Source: Steinernema hermaphroditum (taxonomy: Eukaryota; Nematoda; Chromadorea; Rhabditida; Steinernematidae). From it: a DNA stretch of 64,000 bases. Of this stretch, positions 55,571-64,000 are shown piece by piece; the first letter of the stretch is position 1, and each line of letters opens with the position of its first letter. Below the pieces are notes generated by a model. It had not been told where the DNA came from. It saw nothing but the letters and a program-made list of their open reading frames with translations, and ran no database searches. The position numbers and the translations under genes are program-made. Location of the stretch: the NCBI GenBank assembly GCA_030435675.1, contig CM059621.1, positions 16,306,001 to 16,370,000 on the forward strand. The letters run 5' to 3'.

Positions 55571-57445
55571 ATGAACATGACCCAGCTTCTGGCGGCCTCG
55601 GCCACCTCGGAGCCCGGCGACTTCGCCAAACACTTCATGGCCCTCCACCAGAACTACTTCGCCGCCCAGGCCGCCGCCGCCGCCAAGAGCGTCGTCGAGC
55701 TCGGCGACAAGAACGGCGCCAGACCGTTCGTCTCCCCCTTCGCCATCGAGAGTCTCACGGCCAAGCCCGAGATTACGGTAACCACAGTCTCCGATGACTC
55801 GAAGGAGCGCAGTCGGACTCCCCAGGATTCCAAACTCACCTGTAAGAGCGCCATCTCAGTCCCTGACCCTGAGTCCTTCTCCGTTTCAGGCCAGATCGAC
55901 TCGACGCCGAGCGTCTCGGAATCGGGTCAAATGTCGCCGGACGAGTCGGGGAGTCCCGACGAGAACGGAAAGAGGAAGCAGCGCCGATACCGTACCACCT
56001 TCAGCGCCTATCAGCTGGAGGAGTTGGAGAAGGTGTTCGCGCGCACCCACTACCCTGACGTGTTCACAAGGTTTGTAATTGCTTCTTCGAGGGTCCTCCA
56101 CTGGGCTCCTGCAGCGGGCTCCTCACCGTAATTGAGCCTAAGTGCTCGGCGCAGCGCCATTATTCACTTGTCGTCGTCTTTGGGGGCGCCGAATTGTCGC
56201 AAAATCCGCATCATAGGCCCCCGTTTATGGCTAAAATCTCGCTTGTCGCCAAGAAACGACATGTTTGCCTAGGTGAGAGAGCCCACCTGTCGTCTCCCGG
56301 CGGAGCCGCGGGCTTCCCTAATAACCGCTAATTAATAAACCATAAGATCCCGCTTCCCGTGCACCCAAGGACACCAATTAGATCGATACAGTGCAGCTCT
56401 GGCCGAGGATCCACTAAGAAATGCATGACTCCCGACTGGAAGCGTAATATTTCTAATTTCGGCACTAATTACCGTCAATAAAACGACGGAAATGTGATAA
56501 TTTATCGTCTTCGCGTGAAAATTAACTTGTTTGTGCCGAGTCAATACGGTACATCGTCGAACGGGGAGCGAGAGGAGCGTTTAGCGCCTAATTAGCAAAT
56601 AGGGCCGTTAGGCCGGCTTTGAGCCGGGCCGCGCACACCTGCTCCCTCCGTGCTAATTAGTGTGACGATCGCACATTTGCATAATGTTGCCGGAGCTAAC
56701 GGACTCGTTTTAGGGAAGACCTCGCCAACAGAGTGACCCTGACGGAAGCCCGCGTGCAGGTCTGGTTCCAGAACCGAAGGGCCAAGTGGCGAAAGCAGGA
56801 AAGGACGTCGGCGCCCGGCGGACTCCACCATCCCTACGCTCATCCCCATCATCCTCTCGGGGCTGCTCCACTCGGGAGTCCACAGGCGCCCATGCAGAAT
56901 CCTCTCCAGATGGCCTTCTTCCAGAACGCTATGCTGGCGGCGGCCGCTCAGCAGCAGGCGTCTGGAGGGACTCCGGCGGATCCGTCGAGCTTCTTGGCGG
57001 CTTTAGGCGCTCAACAAACACCGTTTTCGGGTAAGTGGAGCTTACCACAATCCATGTTCCTAAATCAGGCCATCTTTCAGCCGACTCCATGTTCCCTTCC
57101 CTCCTCGGAGCGCCTCCGCAGATCCCCACCAGTACCCGGGCACCGTCACGCTCCTCGGTTCACTCGAACAGCTCCGAGAATCCGGCGCCCACGAGCCCTC
57201 CGGCGGCGGCCATCTCCCCAGTCTCTCCACAAGCAGCTCTGGCGCAACAGCAGCAACTGATGGCCGCCAACTACTTCAAGCAGTTCCAGCAGATGGCGGC
57301 TATGGAGAATCTCGTCAAGTACGGCGGTCTCCTCAACGCAGCCGCTTCCACCTCCCCAACGAGTACTGTATCGTCGAAGGCGACCAGTCCAACGACGAGC
57401 TGTGCGCCGACGGTTACCGTATCCTCGCCGTCTCCGTCCGAATAG
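55571..57445 (+). CDS. alr-1: Aristaless-class (ALR-1-like) homeodomain protein, copy 2
   Basis: Tandem paralogue of 47436-49478. Exons 55571-55841, 55890-56070, 56714-57030, 57081-57445; 377 residues. Exon 2 has the same length (181 bp) as in copy 1 and all intron phases agree. The homeodomain is canonical: [26 protein letters not shown] with Phe at position 29, [20 protein letters not shown] and [11 protein letters not shown]50. Shared motifs: MNMTQLL start, [69 protein letters not shown]. It has longer Ala, Pro and Ser/Thr-rich parts than copy 1. Codon use is strongly GC-ending, unlike the AT-rich flanks and more so than copy 1. Given the canonical residue 29 and compact regulatory neighbourhood, I infer this copy keeps the ancestral role. 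Confidence 0.9.
56071..56713 (+). promoter_or_regulatory. Large intron of homeobox gene 2 with blocks X and Y
   Basis: Block X 56127-56208 and block Y 56281-56689 recur at 63212-63293 and 62592-63001. Y contains many TAATTA cores ('ccgctaattaataaaccata', 'ctaatttcggcactaattac', 'gcgcctaattagcaaatagg', 'gtgctaattagtgtgacgat'). Inferred intronic enhancer; copy 1 lacks it. Confidence 0.6.
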
Positions 57446-58169
57446 TTGTCCGCCTTTGGTTCCAAAAATTCTAATTCCGGTGTTAGTGATACATTCGCGA
57501 CTCTTTCAATCTCCCCTCGATCTCCGTTTTGCCTTCCTACTACCGTACTTCCCCTCCTCAAGAAAACAAAGAAAAGTCAATGTATTATAGAGAATTTATT
57601 ATTTTATTTGTATTCATGTAAATGCACTTAAAACAATTGAGTTTTACGTCTTTCGCCCATTGATGTTTCGAAGAAGCGCCGCCGGGTTTGACGTCGGCAA
57701 AACGGCGGCTTATCGCCTCAAAAGCGAACCTAAAAGGGGCTGTTTACAATTATACGGTAAGTGCATTTCCGTCAACACGGCGACGCTGAATCATGGCCCT
57801 ATTGTGCAGGCTGGCTTTTTCGGGAAACGAGATTGACGAACAGGCGCTAAAACAATTCATGTTATTCTGGCGGCGATCGCCTTGAGCGTCAACGCTTAAT
57901 GCGGATTATTAGGGGTGCTCAGCGCGAGATGAGCACAAGGCTTAAAGCGGTCGAACAATGCAGGTGTGGATGAAAATAGGCGGAAAGGGTTCGGTTATAT
58001 ATATAGCGGGATAGCAGCGATGGGTGCAGATGGGTGTATAGTTGGACATAGGGGAGATGGAAGACTGGTTGAAGAAGAGACCGTTCAGAGACATCTCACA
58101 AGAGAGAGGGAATTTTTGCTGTTTGAGTTGAGTGCCTCGTTGGGATGACGAATGAATGATGTTTTGGCC
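57446..58169. other. 3' flank of homeobox gene 2
   Basis: No gene. 57600-57620 is AT-rich where the message probably ends; no perfect AATAAA seen. Confidence 0.4.
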
Positions 58170-58300
58170 CATAAAGTTCCATGACCGTCCATGACTGAAA
58201 ATATTGAAAAAAAAATTTTTTTAATGAAAATTATGGCTGTCCATGAAGTCGGTCCCATGCCCAAGTCCATCCCGTCACGATCACCCTGACCATGTTTTAT
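58170..58300 (+). repeat. MITE-like repeat M, copy 3
   Basis: 'catgaccgtccatgactgaa', 'ctgtccatgaagtcggt' and 'gatcaccctgacca' match 17260-17385 and the complement of 48657-48785. Confidence 0.55.
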
Positions 58301-58599
58301 ACCTATCCATCAGACTTTCAGTGATCCTTGATTTATAAAGGCGATTGAAAGTGACACCGATTTCACTCAATACGTTCATGACTCAGCTTTCTTTGTTCCA
58401 GCATTTGAGTCAAATCCGAAATTCCGCTCACTGAAATGTTCCGTTTACATTTCTCACATTGCAAGTGGGCTGCACTGCAATCTGTCATATGGGCCTGGTA
58501 CTGTCTAACTGGTGCTCGGTCTTTCTGGTAATTTCGCTCGTGTGGTACTCACCGGAAATTCCGTTTTTCAAGAATAACTTGCTTAATGGTGCTCTTTAC

Positions 58600-59620
58600 C
58601 TGATACTCTGTACAGGTGACCTTCGAAGAGAAAGAGCTAAAAGATATGCTAGTAATATGCGTCCGGAATTATTTTTAAGATAAATTAGAGTTTCAAAAAT
58701 AAGTAAAGAGAAAGCTATTCTGGTTAATGTGTCCAAACAAGGACTCGCAATCAAAGTCGATCTAGAAGAAAAGAGTGATAAACGTTTAGATCTTACTTTA
58801 TGTACAGGTGACCTTCGAAGAGAAAGAGCTACAAGAGTCGCTAGTAATATGCGTCCGGAATGATTTTGAAGATAAATTAGGTATGAGTCCGACCAGGTAG
58901 ATAGGAGCTTTTCGATCCACTTAAATGTATCAAATATCAAAGCTTTACCACGCACGTATAATAAAGAAGTATATCAAATGATCAAAATAGAGAGCTGTTT
59001 TATGGGCGACTTTGAAAGTAAACACTCCTAAGAGGTCGTATTGGAATGTACCATTTTTGCCATCGGTCCTATTGGACGATAATGGTCCTGAACGTAGTGA
59101 ATTGAGAGCATGTCTACCGTGAGAGATTATTAATGCATCATCCCATTACTTAAGTTCATTCTTCATTCACATTTTCGATTCATTCTTTCTACTAAACTTC
59201 CTAATCATGATGGCCACGACCATGTGCAAATAGATAACGCTTTGAAAACTCTACAATTACGAGAACTAAAGGTACTTTAAGTTAGCCGTCGTTCGTAAAA
59301 TTGAATCACCTTCCTGTATATTACTGGAATTCCCACTTTATGGACCTCGGTCAAATGGAATACATAGTGTTTCTTGTGTTTCCATAGGTATGAATGAAGA
59401 ATATATAAAAATGTGCAATCAATGTCCCTCTCAATAGCATTGGGGGCCAGATGCCTCTTTTTGTTCCTGACTTCTCCACTACAGGAATAATTTCAATAAT
59501 TTCCAGATATTATATGTACAGAATTTCAAAAAAAAAGTAAAGAGAAAGCTATTCTGGTTAATGTGTCCAAACAGGGACTCACAATCTAAGTGATAAACGT
59601 TTAGATCCTGACAGTTCATG
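58600..59620. repeat. Degenerate direct repeats
   Basis: 'tacaggtgaccttcgaagag' to 'atgcgtccggaat' occurs at 58610-58672 and 58803-58862; 'agtaaagagaaagctattct' to 'aaacgtttagat' occurs at 58702-58792 and 59537-59607. Units seem to have been copied as a block and then decayed. Confidence 0.65.
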
Positions 59621-59639
59621 TAGAATACAAAATCTCAAT

Positions 59640-60620
59640 CATAGATCGCTTTCAAGTTCTTGACGGTTTTCAGTGGCAGTGACTGCCGGATAAAGCAGAA
59701 AGCCATGTGAAGAATAACTTAACCAGCAATATCGCTATCATTTTCAAGTTTTACTTCGCCAATTACGAGGCGTAAAAAGGAGATGTGGACCTGATTAGAT
59801 ATTTCTGTTTGGAGGGCACCCATACGAGTATTCAGCACAATGACGCCTTTCCATTTTAGACGGCTCTTTCCGTCCTATAGTATAGACCTCACATCATTTA
59901 TCCCATCGCATCCCCTTTTTCTACAATTTTTGAGCTTTTTATTCTCCTTGTGTCTCGTCATATCGTTTCGGGTCCTGAATAGAAAGCCCATCGTTTTCAA
60001 AAATAAGACTCTAATTGAACATTCCGATCATGATCTGTTTATCCAAACAAAGTTTAATCTGAATGGAACAAAAAAGGTGGTCGTTGAATGTACAAGCTTC
60101 TAGTGTTCAAAAATAGAATTTATTTAGGTTGAACATTTCGACGTAATTTGTCCAAACAAAGACTCCTGAATCGATCTATGTAGAAGAAAAGGGTGATCAT
60201 TCTGCGGACTTGTTTGGAAAATGGGAATTTGATTGTTAAACACCAGCAAATTTGAACACCAGCAAACCTAAGCGCCGGATGGCTTCCAGTGACAGTGACT
60301 GCGCTGGGTCATGGAGAAACCCATCCGAAAAATAACCCAACTAGTAACATCACTATCATTTTCAGGTTTTTCCAATTAAGAGGAGGGCTAGTAATTCGAA
60401 TTTTGATCTGATTGAGGTGCATAATTCAACATAAGATGCTTTTTGCTTTCTAGGCACCCATTTCTGTCCTACAGCGTATACCTCACATCTATCCCACAAA
60501 AAGCGGATCCCTTCTTCTCTACGATTTTTGAGGATTCCACAGCTCTTCCATCTTCCTTGTATCTCGTCATCTCGTTTCGAGTCTTGGATACGATCATTTT
60601 CTCTCGTCATCACTCGCCAG
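59640..60620. repeat. Tandem duplication, about 600-bp unit
   Basis: 59655-59990 and 60275-60600 share, in order, 'cagtg.cagtgactgc', 'aataac.taac.ag.aa.atc', 'ctatcattttca.gttt', 'cctatagtatagacctcaca' type and 'ctcgtcat.tcgtttcg.gt'. No gene; any frame is broken. Confidence 0.55.
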
Positions 60621-61360
60621 CTTCCTTATGTATTGCGATCCACTTCCACCTGCCCTTCCAGAATTAGTGAATTAGCTCATCAATCGTCGTGTTATGGACC
60701 TACTTCCTCCTTATCTGCAAAACAAATTCCGGAAAAGCGAAGTGCTATCTTGAGAGATCGTGCGAAGAGCACTAAACACCACCATCTACGCCCCCTGCAG
60801 TGTGAAACGCGTGTTTCGCTCTTCCGAGAGACCTTCTTCTCACTTCGATTTCTGTAAACACGAGTTGGGTCATCACCATCCAGTCCACAAGCACAAGGTT
60901 AAGTGTGAAAAGGCTAATGTGTACAAAAAGAAAATCTTTGCATGGAATCCAGGGTAGTGCAAGTTTCGAATTTCGCCCTGGTGGAAACCCATTGTATTTT
61001 TGTCAAGTTTTTATCAGTACACTCCATTAAAATTAAGATCAAAGGACGACATTTGATTGGAACACCAAAGCACAAAAATGGCTCTCCGCTCTGTTTCTAA
61101 AGCTCGACATAGTTAAAATTTAATTCTCCATTAAATTTGGGATAACAACTTTCTCATTATATCAAAAAATCTCTAACATAATAGGAATTTAGTGTTATAT
61201 ATAATTATCGAATTTAAATCATTCCATATTTCTCGCCAAGAAGCCTCCGCGCCAGTGAAACAGAAGTTATCGTTTCATTTCAATTTCTAAGTTTATGCCG
61301 CCAAATTCCTTTAATGGTAGTTCACACTTCGCCCGTTGTGCCTTAACGTCACACCTCCGC
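60621..61360. other. Gene-free stretch
   Basis: 60795-60850 ('gtttcgctcttccgagagac', 'cttctcacttcga') resembles 46040-46085 near block F copy 1, so it may be a stray fragment of that region. Confidence 0.4.
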
Positions 61361-62591
61361 CGAATTCAGTTTTATGGAAGCCGCGGAGACACTGACTAAA
61401 AAAGATGAGATCCGTTCGTTGTGCTTTACGCTTTCTGCGCCTCTACCAGAATCCATTCTTGGCCTATCCGATGCCCACAATGGTGAGATCGCCGCCTCCG
61501 ACTCTTATGTCGTGCCCTACTCCGGAGCTAGAAATCTGTCGGCAACGATTGATTCCTGTCACTGTGTGCATTTGTGATACGCCCTGCATGGAATATTGAC
61601 ATTGAATCAAGAAAATAAATGCTGTATAAAATGTTTCCCAGCATCTTTTTGGATTTTTGCAGCTACACCATCTGTTCAGCTCTTAGACGTCGGAAAATAG
61701 ACAATTTATGTACAGACTGCCCAAAGAAGACATTTCTATTGACATTGGGTCCTTGCACAATGAGAGCCTATAGAATTTAATTTGAAACATTAAATTTAGT
61801 GTCATGCAACATAAATTTTTGGAACAATAAAGATTAAACCACCTTGCGTTATTAAATAGTCAACAGCAGCTTTGGCCTATTTCTAACGATCTTGCAAATC
61901 TAATTTTTTCTTATTTTTATTTATTATTATTTATTTTATTATTTATTTATATATATTATATTTTATTAATTATTTATTTTATCGTTCGCAACGGAACAGT
62001 TCAGATGGTGATGCCAGATACTGATGGTAGAGCTCCTCAGATACAGCTACGGGGGTAAAGAAATATATCCATGAGACCTCTTCTATGGGTCGATTGGGTC
62101 CAAAGCAAACTTGATGAATGTGGATGGATTTTAATGATGTTTATGACTCATTTTTTGCAGCCGCTTATGTCAAGATATTGCAAAGAAGCGATTTTCTAGC
62201 ACCACAAAAGGTCAGATTGTGAAACGAAACAATTTCATGTAAAAATAAAGCCTATCCAAGTAATAAAGCCGAGTTTCCTCTCTGGATTTTCCTTATTCGT
62301 GCTTCTTATAAAAGCCAAAGCCATTATCCCTTCCGGTGCACCTCTGCATACACGTTCACATGCACATGAAATGGTCCAATCCGGCAGCGCCCCAATGACG
62401 CAGTCTCCGTTTCTCTAACAATGCCAATTGCTCAAATTACATGTCATTTATGAATTTATGAGAAACGGGAGCCCTTCAACTCTCGGCTGTCACATTGCAT
62501 CTACGGCAGACGGAAACGTGGAAATGGGGATTGGTTTTTTGGGCGACGCTGACAGCGAGCTGTCCTCAGCTATGTACTCAGAGAAGCCGTA
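61361..62591. other. AT-rich stretch with simple repeat
   Basis: A short plus-strand frame at 61405-61599 (64 residues, ending CICDTPCMEY) is protein-like in places but has no signal peptide or family match. 61905-61982 is an ATTT/TTAT simple repeat. AATAAA near 61613 could serve a small transcript. Confidence 0.3.
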
Positions 62592-63001
62592 GCCCACCTG
62601 TCGTCTCCCGGCGGAGCCGCGGGCTTCCCTAATAACCGCTAATTAATAAACCATAAGATCCCGCTTCCCGTGCACCCAAGGACACCAATTAGATCGATAC
62701 AGTGTAGGGCCAAGGATCCACTAAGAAATGCATGACTCCCGCGCCGACTGGAAGCGTAATATTTCTAATTTCGGCACTAATTACCGTCAATAAAACGACG
62801 GAAATGTGATAATTTATCGTCTTCGCGTGAAAATTAACTTGTTTGTGCCGAGACGATACAGTACATCGTCGAACGGGGAGCGAGAGGAGCGTTTAGCGCC
62901 TAATTAGCAAATAGGGCCGTTAGGCCGGCTTTGAGCCGGGCCGCGCACACCTGCCCCCTCCGTGCTAATTAGTGTGACGATCGCACATTTGCATAATGTT
63001 G
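62592..63001. repeat. Second copy of homeobox intron block Y
   Basis: 410 bp nearly identical to 56281-56689; differences are few (e.g. 'gtgtagggccaaggatcc' for 'gtgcagctctggccgaggat', 'gagacgatacagt' for 'gagtcaatacggt'). Confidence 0.9.
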
Positions 63002-63211
63002 TCAACGTCTCCGGGGACGTCTCTAATTTGGCTAATTGACGACGACAGGTGGGCGCGGGCTTAAATAAATTAGAGGGAAAAATAGCGCCCTCGACGAAAT
63101 TTGATTGTTTTATTCATACACGCATGCTTGTCCGAAATCCCGTTCGAACGGCGCCATCGTGACGCCCAATAAAAGCATGTCCTTTTGGGCGCGGGCCCCG
63201 CAACGCTACGG

Positions 63212-63293
63212 CGTAATTGAGCCTAAGTGGTCGGCGCCGCGCACATTATTCACTTGTCGTCGTCTTTGGGGGCGCCGAATTGTCGCAAAATCC
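63212..63293. repeat. Second copy of homeobox intron block X
   Basis: 'cgtaattgagcctaagtg' through 'gcgccgaattgtcgcaaaat' matches 56127-56208. Here X follows Y, whereas in the intron X precedes Y. Confidence 0.85.
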
Positions 63294-64000
63294 AAATTAT
63301 ATGCCAATATTGGGGACATTTATGCGATTCGGCAATTGTTTAAATCTCGCTTGTCACAACCGATCGGCAAGAGGCGGAAACGTGGAATTTACGGGCGAAT
63401 TGGAGAGGAAAGGACAAAGCGCATTCGATTTGGGGACCAAATTGGACGTGCCAGGGGGCGATTAGGGGTCGGAGCCAGGGTCATATGGAATTCATGGTGA
63501 TCAGCTGAGCGGTTTGAAGTAATGGATTGTGTTTTAAATTCATGAATTTGTCGGTGAAGTGTGGAAACTGTAGATCCATCGATCTTGACATTCATGTGAC
63601 GCTTCTGAACTAAAGATTAGTGACGTATTCGCCGAACCGACCTGCTGTGATCAAAAATTAGAATGCCATCACCGGTCGGTAGCCAACCTTAACAAAACGA
63701 GATCCAGTGTTCAAGTCTCCGACAGCAGGTTGTTGTCCCTAGCAGTGATCCTGACGACTGTGGATCTGAAGGGTTTCGGACTCGTTTTGGACTAGGATCA
63801 CTGGTCCCTAGAACTGATCGAATAGACGTTAATATAGTCGTCCTGTCATCAAATTCCTGCTGTCTGCCAAACTACTTATCGCTTTGACATACGGTAATCA
63901 ACATCTGGTGCCCACTCAGGTGAATCAGTTGATTTTTGCAGATTTTCTGGGTTTGAGAAGTAGCGATAAAATCTGTGAAAGTGTGATTCTCACAAACCGC
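63294..64000. other. Right end of window, no gene seen
   Basis: 63340-63480 is GC-richer and may continue the duplicated block ('aatctcgcttgtc' resembles 56234-56247). 63500-64000 is plain AT-rich DNA. Confidence 0.35.

Overview
The window is nuclear DNA of a rhabditid-type nematode. Introns are mostly 40-60 bp with TTTCAG-type acceptors, several start codons sit a few bases after an acceptor (as expected for spliced-leader trans-splicing), and the recognisable proteins have C. elegans counterparts: an FMNL/FRL formin, GLD-2-like nucleotidyltransferases, aristaless/ALR-1 homeodomain proteins and an SKP-1/SNW1 fragment. I cannot fix the genus from sequence alone.

Layout. 1-15.5 kb (minus strand): a chain of exons that can be read as one very large secreted protein of about 1,880 residues, with a signal peptide, many Cys modules, Thr/Ser-rich mucin-like stretches and an unrecognised C-terminal region. 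Every one of its 13 introns is phase 1. Its introns carry an intact, probably recent Tc1-type transposon (5517-7177), a tRNA-Arg on the opposite strand (14791-14863), inverted-repeat elements and repeat copies. 15.5-20.2 kb: repeats, a small secreted Cys-rich protein (minus) and a broken SKP-1 tail. 20.2-28.2 kb (plus): an eleven-exon formin (frl-1-like), then two tandem GLD-2-like genes.

28.5-64 kb: a homeobox locus. Two intact aristaless-class genes (47436-49478 and 55571-57445) lie in tandem. Blocks of noncoding sequence occur in the same order ahead of each (D 28.5/49.6 kb, E 43.7/54.4 kb, F 46.2/55.0 kb), so the whole locus, not just the gene, looks duplicated. The first unit was stretched to about 21 kb by repeats and dead transposons (30-46 kb); the second is about 8 kb. 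Two blocks of the second gene's large intron occur again at 62.6-63.3 kb in swapped order. These blocks are rich in TAAT/TAATTA cores, the usual homeodomain half-site.

The rest (30-43 kb, 57.5-62.5 kb) is AT-rich with dispersed repeats, degenerate transposase and exon fragments. I saw no CRISPR array, rRNA gene or operator, as expected for a eukaryotic chromosome.
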